Below, piece after piece: positions 1 to 7,336 of a stretch of DNA of 12,264 bases (positions are counted from its first letter, which is position 1; every line of letters starts with the position of its first letter). The notes beneath the pieces are model-generated. The model had not been told where the DNA came from. It did not search any database and saw only the letters and a program-made list of their open reading frames with translations. A program made the position numbers and the translations under genes. The stretch comes from a bacterium (GTDB lineage Bacteria > Bacillota_I > Bacilli_A > RF39 > UBA660). The DNA is taken from the NCBI GenBank assembly GCA_004560915.1, contig SFTR01000054.1, forward strand, positions 1 through 12,264. The letters are read 5' to 3'.

Positions 1-2310
1 AAGAACATCATCACGAACTATTCTTTCATTTAGAATAACTGCATCTTCATAGTTATAACCATTATAAGTCATGAATGCTACAACTAAGTTTTTACCTAAG
101 CCTATTTCTCCTTTATCAGTAGAAGGTCCATCAGCAATTATTTCTCCTTTATGAACTTGTTCACCTTTCTTAACAATTGGTCTTTGATTATAACAAGTTT
201 CATTATTACTTCTTTGATAACTAACTAGTTCATAAGTATGTTTTTCCTCTAAACCTTTAACTATGATCTTTTTAGCATCAACGTATTCTACTACACCATC
301 TAAGTCACATACTACTGAGCAACCAGAATCACGAGCTATAGCAGCTTCTACTCCAGTTCCTACAATAGGAGCTTCTGTAATCATTAGTGGTACAGCTTGT
401 CTTTGCATGTTTGCACCCATTAGTGTACGGTTAGCATCATCATGTTCCATAAATGGAATCATACTTGTTGTAACAGATACAATTTGTGATGGTGAAACAT
501 CTATATAATCTACCTTCTCACGAGGAACGATCATATTATCTTTATTATATCTAACTGGAACTGTCTCTGAAGCAATATATCCATTGTCATCTACATCAAT
601 TGTAGCTTGACTAATGTAGTAATCTTCTTCTTCATCAGCAGTCATATATACTATTTCATCAGTTATTTTATTATCAACAACTTTTCTATATGGAGTCATT
701 ATAAATCCATATTCATTAATTCTAGCATAACTAGCAAGTGATGTAATAAGTCCAATATTTTGACCTTCTGGTGTCTCGATAGGACAAATTCTACCATAGT
801 GAGATGGGTTAACATCACGAACTTCCATACCAGCTCTATCTCTTGATAAACCACCTGGACCTAAAGCACTAAGTCTACGTTTATCATTTAATTCTGATAA
901 TGGGTTTATTTGATCCATGAATTTAGATAGTTGACTGCTACCAAAGAATTCTTTTAAAGAAGCAGTAACTGGTCTAATATTAATTAATGATTTTGGAGTA
1001 ACAGCATCAATCTCTTGAGTAGACATCTTATCTCTAATTTGTCTTTCCATACGTGCAATACCAATTCTAAATTGATTTTGAATTAATTCTCCAACTTGTC
1101 TTACACGTCTATTTCCTAAGTGATCTATTTCATCATACTTACCAATACCATATAATAAACATATATAATATGATAATGATGCATAAACATCAGATATAGT
1201 TAATCTCTTAGTATCAATAGTTTGATCATTACCTATAATCTTAATAACTTTTTCATCTTCATCATTAGAATATACAAGAACTTCTTGAATTTTATTGTAT
1301 GTATCTAATTCTTCATTGATAGTTACTTCTTTTACTCCATATCCATTTTCAAAATATGGTTTAATAGTTTCAAGAATATCTTTAGTAATTACTGTTCCTT
1401 TTTTAACAATAACTTTTCCATCAATTTCTATATCTTGAGCTATTTTAGCATTAAGAAGTCTATCTAATACATTAAGTTTCTTATTGAATTTATATCTACC
1501 AACTTTACCTAGATCATATCTAAATTTATCAAAGAATCTAACGATTAATTGGTTTTTAGCTGAATCTAATGTAGCTGGTTCACCTGGTCTTAATTTTTCA
1601 TATATTTCTATTAATGCTTCATCAGTATTCTTAGTAGAATCTTTTTCTAAAGTATTAATTAAATATTCATCTTGACCAAATAATTCAAGTATTTCATCGT
1701 CACTTGAAAGACCTAAAGCTCTTAATAATGTGGTAACAGGAACTTTACGAGTTCTATCTATTCTTACATATAAGATTCCTCTAGCATCAAGTTCATATTC
1801 AAGCCAAGTACCTTTATTAGGTCTAACTTCACTTGTAATGATATTTCTACCACTCTTATCCACTTCATTCTTGTAATAACAAGATGGTCCCATAACAAGT
1901 TGTGAATTGATAACTCTCTCAGCTCCATTAATTATAAATGAACCAGTATCAGTCATTAAAGGCACATCACCTAAGAATACTTCTTGTTCCTTAACTTCAC
2001 CAGTTTCATTAATAAATAATCTAGCTTTTACTTTTAAAGGTGCAGAATATGTAACTTTTCTTTCACGACTCTCTTTAACAGAATATTTAGGCTCATCAAA
2101 ATAATAATCACCAAATTCTAGTGATAATGAACCAGAAAAACTTTCAACAGGAAAAATATCCTCAAATACTTCCTTGATTCCTTCCTTTAAAAATAAGTCA
2201 AATGAACTTTTCTGAATTTCTAATAAATTAGAAAGTCCTAGCGTACTACGCTTTGTTGAGAAACTTCTTCTTTCTCTATGGTCACCAAATTTTACTATTT
2301 TGTATGCCAC
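1..2310 (-). CDS. rpoB: RNA polymerase beta subunit, N-terminal 770 codons (runs off the window)
   Basis: RpoB forms one pincer of the catalytic core of RNA polymerase and carries the rifamycin pocket. Reading from 2310 gives an uninterrupted frame to base 1 with family landmarks in order: KSSFDLFLKEGI near residue 35, MTDTGSFIINGAERVI around 120, RKVPVTTLLRALG near 180, GSSQLSKFMDQINPLSEL from 457, KRRLSALGPGG near 477, GRICPIETPEGQNIGLI after 500 and YNGYNYEDAVILNERI near the cut. The start is GTG (2308-2310), chosen because a GGGGTGA site lies 5 nt upstream and the protein then begins VAYKIVKFGDHRERRSF, as expected for the family. Pocket residues are unusual: Lys463 (E. coli Q513) and Asp476 (E. 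coli H526), while Asp516, Arg529 and Ser531 equivalents are retained. The gene lies downstream of rplJ, rplL and a YbxB homologue, as in B. subtilis, with its own promoter. The C-terminal part is outside the window. Identity is certain. Confidence 0.97.
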   Translation of the reverse strand, partial: MAYKIVKFGDHRERRSFSTKRSTLGLSNLLEIQKSSFDLFLKEGIKEVFEDIFPVESFSGSLSLEFGDYYFDEPKYSVKESRERKVTYSAPLKVKARLFINETGEVKEQEVFLGDVPLMTDTGSFIINGAERVINSQLVMGPSCYYKNEVDKSGRNIITSEVRPNKGTWLEYELDARGILYVRIDRTRKVPVTTLLRALGLSSDDEILELFGQDEYLINTLEKDSTKNTDEALIEIYEKLRPGEPATLDSAKNQLIVRFFDKFRYDLGKVGRYKFNKKLNVLDRLLNAKIAQDIEIDGKVIVKKGTVITKDILETIKPYFENGYGVKEVTINEELDTYNKIQEVLVYSNDEDEKVIKIIGNDQTIDTKRLTISDVYASLSYYICLLYGIGKYDEIDHLGNRRVRQVGELIQNQFRIGIARMERQIRDKMSTQEIDAVTPKSLINIRPVTASLKEFFGSSQLSKFMDQINPLSELNDKRRLSALGPGGLSRDRAGMEVRDVNPSHYGRICPIETPEGQNIGLITSLASYARINEYGFIMTPYRKVVDNKITDEIVYMTADEEEDYYISQATIDVDDNGYIASETVPVRYNKDNMIVPREKVDYIDVSPSQIVSVTTSMIPFMEHDDANRTLMGANMQRQAVPLMITEAPIVGTGVEAAIARDSGCSVVCDLDGVVEYVDAKKIIVKGLEEKHTYELVSYQRSNNETCYNQRPIVKKGEQVHKGEIIADGPSTDKGEIGLGKNLVVAFMTYNGYNYEDAVILNERIVRDDVL

Positions 2311-2381
2311 TTTTTCACCCCAATCCTAAATTTTTAAAGAACACAAATTTTAAAAATAAAACAAATGTACTGCAATATAAA

Positions 2382-2411
2382 ATTTTACCACACACTATTT
2401 CAATAAGTCAA
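2382..2411 (-). promoter_or_regulatory. Promoter for rpoB
   Basis: On the minus strand TTGACT (2406-2411) is followed after 18 nt by TAAAAT (2382-2387). TGG directly before the -10 gives an extended -10 (TGn). Transcription would start about 65-70 nt upstream of the GTG of rpoB. A perfect TTGACA at 2429-2434 has no -10 at proper spacing. I see no hairpin attenuator in the leader. Confidence 0.6.
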
Positions 2412-2445
2412 TTACTTTTTATGAAAAATGTCAAGTAAATTTATA

Positions 2446-3033
2446 TTATTTTACTTTAAATATAAAGTAGCCTTTATCTTTGTTAATTATTTCTACTTTT
2501 CTTTGTTCTTCAAGAATCTTCTTTATTGATAAAGCACCTTGATCTTTACGAATAACGAAATATAATGTTCCGTCTACATCTAAATGATCAAAAGCACCTT
2601 CTAATATCTCTAATAATTTAGTTTTACCTACTCTAATTGGTGGATTAGTAATAATTACATTGTATTTATTTTTAATATTTGAGTATGCATCACTTATAAA
2701 TGCACTTCCATTAAACTTAGGATAACGTTTAATATTTCTATTTGTTAAATGAACAGCTCTTTTATTAACATCAACCATATCTACATATGAATCCGTAAGA
2801 ACACTTACTACTATTCCTATGAATCCATAGCCGCAACCTACATCTAATACATTTACGTTAGTTATATTTTCTTTTAGATATGTTTCTAATAATAATTTGC
2901 TTCCATAATCGACATTCTTTTTACTAAACACACCATTATCGCTATAAAACGTGAAAAAAGAAGAATCATATTTATAACTTAATTCTCTAATTTCACTCTT
3001 TAAGTTCATATCATTTTCAAAATAATGACTCAT
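2446..3033 (-). CDS. ybxB: YbxB/RsmC-family class I SAM-dependent rRNA methyltransferase
   Basis: This 195-residue protein is a Rossmann-fold methyltransferase. The SAM-binding motif I, VLDVGCGYGF, is at residues 62-71 and the catalytic NPPIR motif at 130-134. NPP(F/I/Y) is typical of enzymes that methylate an exocyclic amino group, and the relatives RsmC and RlmG make m2G in ribosomal RNA. The N-terminal FTFYSDNGVFSKKNVDYG and the C-terminal KDKGYFIFKVK closely resemble B. subtilis YbxB, which sits at the same place between rplL and rpoB. The single-domain length fits YbxB rather than the two-domain E. coli RsmC. ATG at 3033 is preceded by AAGGAG with a 6-nt spacer. A terminator lies just upstream, so expression probably depends on readthrough from rplJL or on a weak unseen promoter. 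The exact rRNA target cannot be read from the sequence. Confidence 0.9.
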   Translation of the reverse strand: MSHYFENDMNLKSEIRELSYKYDSSFFTFYSDNGVFSKKNVDYGSKLLLETYLKENITNVNVLDVGCGYGFIGIVVSVLTDSYVDMVDVNKRAVHLTNRNIKRYPKFNGSAFISDAYSNIKNKYNVIITNPPIRVGKTKLLEILEGAFDHLDVDGTLYFVIRKDQGALSIKKILEEQRKVEIINKDKGYFIFKVK

Positions 3034-3057
3034 ATAATTCTCCTTCTCTTATATACG

Positions 3058-3080
3058 CAAAAAAGCCTTTATACAAGGCT
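3058..3080 (-). terminator. Intrinsic terminator after rplL
   Basis: On the minus strand AGCCTT, a 5-nt loop and AAGGCT are followed by six T residues, 11-34 nt after the rplL stop. It would end the rplJL transcript, perhaps partially, because the methyltransferase gene begins only 25 nt further on. Confidence 0.8.
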
Positions 3081-3090
3081 CATAGTTAAA

Positions 3091-3424
3091 TTAAGCTAAT
3101 TCTACAGTAGCGCCAGCTTCTTCTAATTTAGCTTTTAATTCTTCAGCTTCACTAGCAGGAATTCCTTCTTTAACATTTCCACCAGCATCAGCGATATCTT
3201 TAGCTTCTTTAAGTCCTAATCCAGTAGCTTCTCTAATTACTTTAATTACTTGTAATTTTTGAGCTCCAGCACTCTTAAGAACTACATTCTTAACACCTGT
3301 ATCTGCTTTTTCTACTAGGATCAACACCAAATTCTTCTTTCATCATATCAACTAATTCTTTAACTTCAAGAATAGTTTTTTCTTTTAAAGCTTCAATAAT
3401 ATCTTTGTTTTCAATCTTTGCCAT
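3091..3424 (-). CDS. rplL: Ribosomal protein L7/L12 (bL12), frameshifted with missing hinge
   Basis: bL12 forms the ribosomal stalk that recruits translation GTPases. The N-terminal dimerisation domain is read from ATG at 3422-3424: [18 protein letters not shown], then [19 protein letters not shown], after which this frame stops at 3290-3292. The C-terminal factor-binding domain ([19 protein letters not shown], then [10 protein letters not shown] and [12 protein letters not shown]) lies in the +1 frame and ends at 3091. The frames meet at 3307-3316, next to a run of five A residues. The two parts sum to about 111 codons against a usual 120-125, and the Ala-rich hinge that normally joins them is absent. 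The start overlaps the rplJ end region (1-nt gap), with GGAGG inside the end of rplJ. Because bL12 is essential, I infer an assembly or sequencing error, probably a collapsed low-complexity hinge, rather than a true null gene. A reading that starts at 3330 would keep only the C-terminal domain and is probably not the native start. Confidence 0.9.
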
Positions 3425-3425
3425 A

Positions 3426-3929
3426 TTAATTATTTCCTCCTTCTTCTAACTTTTCAGCATATAGATTTAATCCAATACTTAAATTTCTTACATGTTCCAT
3501 TAAACCACCAGCAAACATTGTAAGTAATCCTTCCATACTTGGAATAGTTGCATATTCAGCAATAACTTTACTATCAGCAAATTCTGAATCAATATATCCC
3601 ACTCTAACTTCAAGAGCTGGATGTTCTTTAGCAAACTTACTAACAACTTTGATTGGTTCAATAATAGAATCAGCAAAAAGATAAGCATTAGGTCCTTCCA
3701 TGTAATCATTTAATTTAATATTCTTTTTAGTTAACGCTAAATTCATAAGAGTATTTTTATAAATTTTTACATCAGAATTAACTTCTCTTAAACTTCTTCT
3801 TAACTCTGCAAATTCACTAACTGTTAAACCTTGATAATTTAATAACAAAAATGTTTTAGAATTATCTAATTTTTCAGTTATTTCTTTTACAACAGCTTCT
3901 TTTTGTTTAAGTATCTCTTTACTTGCCAT
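3426..3929 (-). CDS. rplJ: Ribosomal protein L10 (uL10)
   Basis: uL10 anchors bL12 dimers to the large-subunit stalk base. The 167-residue product begins MASKEILKQKEAVVKEI and contains FLLLNYQGLTVSEFAELRR, VKIYKNTLMNLAL and a C-terminal helix (GLNLYAEKLEEGGNN) that would bind bL12; length and motifs fit the family. I chose ATG at 3929 over the in-frame ATG at 3944 because AAGGAG lies 5 nt upstream (3935-3940) and homologues start MA/MS. The upstream ATG falls before that site and would add MKGDY. rplL follows after 1 nt. Expression is probably controlled by the leader attenuator at 3950-4050. The rplK-rplA pair found upstream in many bacteria is not here; a prepilin-like gene is. Confidence 0.95.
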   Translation of the reverse strand: MASKEILKQKEAVVKEITEKLDNSKTFLLLNYQGLTVSEFAELRRSLREVNSDVKIYKNTLMNLALTKKNIKLNDYMEGPNAYLFADSIIEPIKVVSKFAKEHPALEVRVGYIDSEFADSKVIAEYATIPSMEGLLTMFAGGLMEHVRNLSIGLNLYAEKLEEGGNN

Positions 3930-3949
3930 ATAGTCTCCTTTCATAAATT

Positions 3950-3975
3950 AAAAAGTTTCCTCATGACAAGGAAAC
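3950..3975 (-). terminator. Attenuator hairpin in the rplJ leader
   Basis: On the minus strand GTTTCCT (3969-3975), a 7-nt loop and AGGAAAC (3955-3961) are followed by TTTTT, only 10 nt before the rplJ Shine-Dalgarno. It is a complete intrinsic terminator inside the leader, so it should act as a transcription attenuator. Confidence 0.75.
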
Positions 3976-4050
3976 TCGTAATAATCGTCATTATTCATTG
4001 TTTCCTCGGTAAGATTTACTTCTGTACTTACTGTCTTTGGTCACTTCACG
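3950..4050 (-). ncRNA. L10 leader (autoregulatory r-protein leader)
   Basis: The RNA between the promoter and rplJ contains AAAGACAGTAAGTACAGAAG and CTTACCGAGG (4004-4013), which match the conserved kink and CCUGCCGAGG-like core of the bacterial L10 leader. The segment AGGAAAC at 4000-4006 can pair with GTTTCCT at 3969-3975, enclosing a second stem AATAAT/ATTATT (3980-3995). That antiterminator competes with the terminator at 3955-3975, which uses the same GTTTCCT. In B. subtilis, L10-L12 binding to such a leader promotes termination when free protein is in excess; I infer the same here. Boundaries are approximate. Confidence 0.82.
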
Positions 4051-4056
4051 AATTTG

Positions 4057-4085
4057 ATTATACAATATTATTTTTAAAATGTAAA
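4057..4085 (-). promoter_or_regulatory. Promoter for rplJ-rplL
   Basis: On the minus strand TTTACA (4080-4085), a 17-nt spacer and a perfect TATAAT (4057-4062) form a strong sigma-A type promoter. The start site would be near 4050, giving a leader of about 120 nt before rplJ. It begins 33 nt after the stop of the upstream prepilin-like gene. Confidence 0.8.
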
Positions 4086-4117
4086 CCCCTATTTCTAAGA
4101 TTTTTTAACTTTTATAG

Positions 4118-5896
4118 TTATTTAGTATAAATAACATATGGATTACTAGCACTACCATTACCCTCACTATAACCAGCATCATATCTAAGTGTAATCATAG
4201 GCTTAACATAAGATTCTACACTTGGTGGAAGTCCATTTGTTAAATAGTATCCATTAGGTGCTTGAAAGTTATTTGAATTATATAAATTTCCAACTACTAC
4301 TTCAGAAGATGTGAAATATCGCAATGGTGATATAGTATAAAAGCCTGATGTATTAGGAGATGTGGCATTACTTTTTTTAAGCAAATGTAATTCAGAAAGA
4401 CTAACTAAACCAACAGGATATTTTAATTTGGCTTTATCATTACTAACGCAAAATCTATCTGTAATATTTTTGCAGTATAATTCATCATTAAGATTATAAT
4501 TTTTAAATTTTATAGTTTCATATCCCATACCATATCCAGTAACATTATTTGTAGAAGCCCAGTTACCATAATCAATAACACTTCTATCATTACAATATAC
4601 ACTATCTTCCAAATATTTAGCAAAATCTAACATGTTTTTTTCAAACCAATCTTCTATATATGTTTTAATTATTGAATTATCTTTATTAACATTATCATTA
4701 TTAATCATAGAATTTAATGCATCCTCAACACTATTTCCATTTTTCAAAACTATATAATATATATGATAATCATCACCATCATATCTAAGACCCGTTATAT
4801 AATATATTTCACCATTTTTACAAACATCTGAGTTACTAAAACAAGTATAATGTCTATTTGCAATAGATGAAGGAGATACATTAGAAATTTCTTTTATATC
4901 ATTTTTTAAATAATAATTTCCATTTTTATATTCAAAACCATTAGAATATTTATAAGTATAAGTTTTTAAATTTCCACCAGATGAAATAAAAGTCATCTCT
5001 TTATAATTAGTTTTATATTTTTTTGTTTCATTTTTATTATACATATAGCCAACATAACCAATAGAATCATAACCATCATTAAATTTTGATTTTCCAATTG
5101 AACGAATAACAGTATCATTGTAACATTGTTTTTTACCATCAACAACGTTTGGCTCACCATTATATAATAATCTAACTCCACCCATATCAGTAGTTCTTAT
5201 TATTTGCCAGCAATAATTTCCAAATAACACATTATTTTTATTTAGTATTTTTTTAACATCATCATTTGTTTCAGCTCTATAATAATATATATCTTTATCT
5301 CCTGCTATATTAAGTGAGTCCCTATGAGTACCACTGTATTTTTTTACTAGACCATCATTCATTTCTTCATCTTTTAAAACATCATAAAGTGATGAATAAG
5401 AAGAACCACATATTTTTTCATCATCATTACATTTACAATATTCTTTAAAATCATAATCATCATCAGTCACATATTCATAATTATTGTCTTTATCTTTTCC
5501 ACAGAATAAAAATGCTTTAGGATTTTCATAAGTACCTAATTCGCTATCATAATAGTATGTAACATATCCTTTACAATCAGAACCTTTATATTTAATAGTA
5601 CCTATATATTTATCAGAACTATTTTGAAGATCTTGAAGACAAACTGTTTTTTTATCATTTACAGGAGTACTATAACTTTCTGGACATATCTTAGTTTGGT
5701 CAATTGAAGAATTACAATAATCTTCAACAAAAAGATTAGCTGCATCTTTTACTTGTACTTCTTGAATATGCATGCTTTTAATAACGCCTTCATTATAAAT
5801 TTTTAATGCAGCAGGTACAGCAATCAATGTTAATAAAGCAATTATAGCAATAACAGCTAATAATTCTATTAATGTAAAACCATTTTTATTTTTCAT
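4118..5896 (-). CDS. Prepilin-signal surface protein with very large Cys-rich ectodomain
   Basis: The N-terminus MKNKNGFTLIELLAV is a class III (type IV prepilin) signal. Cleavage by prepilin peptidase would be after Gly6, leaving Phe as residue 1 and Glu at position 5, followed by a hydrophobic helix to about residue 28. At 592 residues it is far longer than pilins or pseudopilins (about 100-250). The remainder is a polar, Asp/Asn/Tyr-rich ectodomain with 15 cysteines between residues 61 and about 500. A segment at 221-247 (NNVLFGNYCWQIIRTTD, then GGVRLLYNG) and the ending GNGSASNPYVIYTK resemble modules I recall from uncharacterised surface proteins of uncultured Firmicutes; function unknown. 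The start is supported by AGGTGA 4 nt upstream. It has its own promoter, and no peptidase, ATPase or platform gene lies in the window. It could be a minor (pseudo)pilin/adhesin or simply a membrane-anchored secreted protein. Confidence 0.85.
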   Translation of the reverse strand: MKNKNGFTLIELLAVIAIIALLTLIAVPAALKIYNEGVIKSMHIQEVQVKDAANLFVEDYCNSSIDQTKICPESYSTPVNDKKTVCLQDLQNSSDKYIGTIKYKGSDCKGYVTYYYDSELGTYENPKAFLFCGKDKDNNYEYVTDDDYDFKEYCKCNDDEKICGSSYSSLYDVLKDEEMNDGLVKKYSGTHRDSLNIAGDKDIYYYRAETNDDVKKILNKNNVLFGNYCWQIIRTTDMGGVRLLYNGEPNVVDGKKQCYNDTVIRSIGKSKFNDGYDSIGYVGYMYNKNETKKYKTNYKEMTFISSGGNLKTYTYKYSNGFEYKNGNYYLKNDIKEISNVSPSSIANRHYTCFSNSDVCKNGEIYYITGLRYDGDDYHIYYIVLKNGNSVEDALNSMINNDNVNKDNSIIKTYIEDWFEKNMLDFAKYLEDSVYCNDRSVIDYGNWASTNNVTGYGMGYETIKFKNYNLNDELYCKNITDRFCVSNDKAKLKYPVGLVSLSELHLLKKSNATSPNTSGFYTISPLRYFTSSEVVVGNLYNSNNFQAPNGYYLTNGLPPSVESYVKPMITLRYDAGYSEGNGSASNPYVIYTK

Positions 5897-5912
5897 ATCT
5901 TCACCTATTATA

Positions 5913-5940
5913 AGTATAACACAATAAAATTATATTACAA
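5913..5940 (-). promoter_or_regulatory. Promoter for the prepilin-like gene
   Basis: On the minus strand TTGTAA (5935-5940), a 16-nt spacer and TATACT (5913-5918) precede the gene. An overlapping TATAAT at 5908-5913 is an alternative -10. The terminator just upstream makes an independent promoter necessary. The leader would be very short. Confidence 0.5.
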
Positions 5941-5943
5941 TTA

Positions 5944-5971
5944 AAAAAGTAAAGATTACTCTTTACTTTTT
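5944..5971 (-). terminator. Intrinsic terminator of cdaA-cdaR, containing the cdaR stop
   Basis: A near-perfect 11-bp stem (AAAAAGTAAAG / CTTTACTTTTT on the minus strand) with a 6-nt loop runs into a T-rich tract. The cdaR stop codon (5963-5965) lies within the 5' arm. The A-rich flank on the other side could let it work in both directions. Confidence 0.78.
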
Positions 5972-7336
5972 AGCAATTATAACTTCTATCTTAGTAGTTC
6001 TAGATGAATAAGATAATTTCAAGTCGCTTCCTGTTACCATTACTGGTACTTCATATGTACCTGGCTCTAAATCTGATAAATCAACATATGCCTTAATATC
6101 CTTAGAATCTAATTTATCTAGTACTGATTTAACACCTTTTACTACAACATCTACTTTAGTATCACTTGCATTTTTAGCAAGAGGTTTGTACTTATTTGTA
6201 TCTAAGTGTTCAAATACTATTGGTATATCTTTAAATTCTTTAGATGTCTCACCTTCCATTTTAACTTTAATAGTTATTGCTGTATCAGACATTGATCTAA
6301 CACCTGTAGGTTTAACTATTGTTTCTTGGAATGTCTTATCTTTACTAAGTCCATTTACATCTATTTCTACTTCAATTTCACTAATATCTTTAAGTACATC
6401 TTCTTCACCATATAATGTAATATTATTTACATTTGATGTAATTGAACTAATAGCACTACCACTAGCGACATCTCCAACTGGAACAACTTTAACTGGAACT
6501 GTCTTACTTGGACTAGATATTTCTACAGTAGCAGTAATTGTACCTGGAACTATTTCTATATCTTTAATTTCAGTACCTTTTTCATCATATGCTATTAACT
6601 TAACATTTTCTAAAGTATATGTTCCAGCACTATTAGCATTTAATGCATTTACATCAACTAATGCTTTAACACTTGCAACCTTCTCTAGTTTTTCTTTATA
6701 TGATTTAATAATTACTTCATCTCTATCAAGTTTAATAGAACTAATTACTAATGTACTACCAAGTTTATCTTTATTTAATATATCTGTTGTAACTGTACGA
6801 GAAGCACTAACCTTAGGATATATAACTATTGTAGCTCTTGATGGGTCTACTTTATAATCTAATGATTTAATTGGATTATTATATTTAATATTTACTTTAT
6901 GAGTACCAGCAGATAATCCTGTTAAATCTAAACTTAATTTATGATCTCCAAGTTGTTCTGCTAAGTATAAATCGCTCTTTCTACCCATAAGAACTATATC
7001 AGCAGTTTCAGGTATACCTTCTACTACATATGCTTCTTCATTATATTCTGCAACAACCGGTTGATTTGATAAAACTATTGCTTCCGTTTCAACTAAATTA
7101 ATAACTTTTCTATCAACTGCAAAGAATGCAGCAAACGCACATATAAGTGATACATATATAAGAGTATTTGGTTTATTTAAGAACTTATCTAAATTACCAT
7201 TTTTACTACTTAACTTATCACCTACAAAATAAACTGCTTTAGATATAGGTGTTACTAATATTACATCTATTATTCTATATAATACTTTAAAGACCTTAGC
7301 GAAGAATTTACCTATTTTCTTAAATATTTTTTTCAT
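5963..7336 (-). CDS. cdaR: CdaR, YbbR-domain regulator of diadenylate cyclase
   Basis: CdaR is a membrane protein that binds CdaA and tunes c-di-AMP synthesis. The 457-residue product has a basic amphipathic N-terminal stretch of about 50 residues (KKIFKKIGKFFAKVFKVLYR...), a membrane helix near 60-75 (TLIYVSLICAFAAFFAVD), then four extracytoplasmic YbbR repeats recognisable by recurring V-V.G..., L-D-L/V-D-L-S-L and G-T-Y phrases (VDLSDLEPGTYEVPV near the end). The N-terminal extension is longer than in B. subtilis CdaR. I chose ATG at 7336 because AAGGTG lies 6 nt upstream; an in-frame GTG at 7345 sits inside that region and is less likely. It overlaps the 3' end of cdaA by 17 nt, implying coupled translation. 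glmM, usually next in this operon, is replaced by a terminator and an unrelated gene. Confidence 0.9.
   Translation of the reverse strand: MKKIFKKIGKFFAKVFKVLYRIIDVILVTPISKAVYFVGDKLSSKNGNLDKFLNKPNTLIYVSLICAFAAFFAVDRKVINLVETEAIVLSNQPVVAEYNEEAYVVEGIPETADIVLMGRKSDLYLAEQLGDHKLSLDLTGLSAGTHKVNIKYNNPIKSLDYKVDPSRATIVIYPKVSASRTVTTDILNKDKLGSTLVISSIKLDRDEVIIKSYKEKLEKVASVKALVDVNALNANSAGTYTLENVKLIAYDEKGTEIKDIEIVPGTITATVEISSPSKTVPVKVVPVGDVASGSAISSITSNVNNITLYGEEDVLKDISEIEVEIDVNGLSKDKTFQETIVKPTGVRSMSDTAITIKVKMEGETSKEFKDIPIVFEHLDTNKYKPLAKNASDTKVDVVVKGVKSVLDKLDSKDIKAYVDLSDLEPGTYEVPVMVTGSDLKLSYSSRTTKIEVIIAKK

Noticed and set aside
263..2438. Several short plus-strand open frames (263-508, 1484-1675, 1907-2104, 2253-2438)
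   Set aside because: The first three lie antisense to conserved rpoB codons and the last covers the rpoB start and promoter; none has a Shine-Dalgarno site or recognisable protein.
3300..3316. Programmed -1 ribosomal frameshift in rplL
   Set aside because: The A5 tract suggested slippage, but the C-terminal frame is +1 relative to the N-terminal frame, and the hinge would still be missing.
4086..4117. Terminator after the prepilin-like gene
   Set aside because: AACT/AGTT pairing near 4105-4115 is too short and lacks a T-run on the minus strand.
3500..4130. Open frames 3500-3709 (-) and 3903-4130 (+)
   Set aside because: The first is an out-of-frame shadow of rplJ; the second runs antisense through the rplJ leader and promoter.
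4993..5181. A 62-codon minus-strand frame inside the prepilin-like gene
   Set aside because: It is a shadow frame with low-complexity Met/Leu/Ile composition, fully contained in a well-supported gene.
6186..6857. A 223-codon plus-strand open frame
   Set aside because: It is antisense to cdaR; its Ser/Thr/Leu/Ile-rich composition is the mirror of the Asp/Lys/Val-rich YbbR repeats, and it has no ribosome-binding site.
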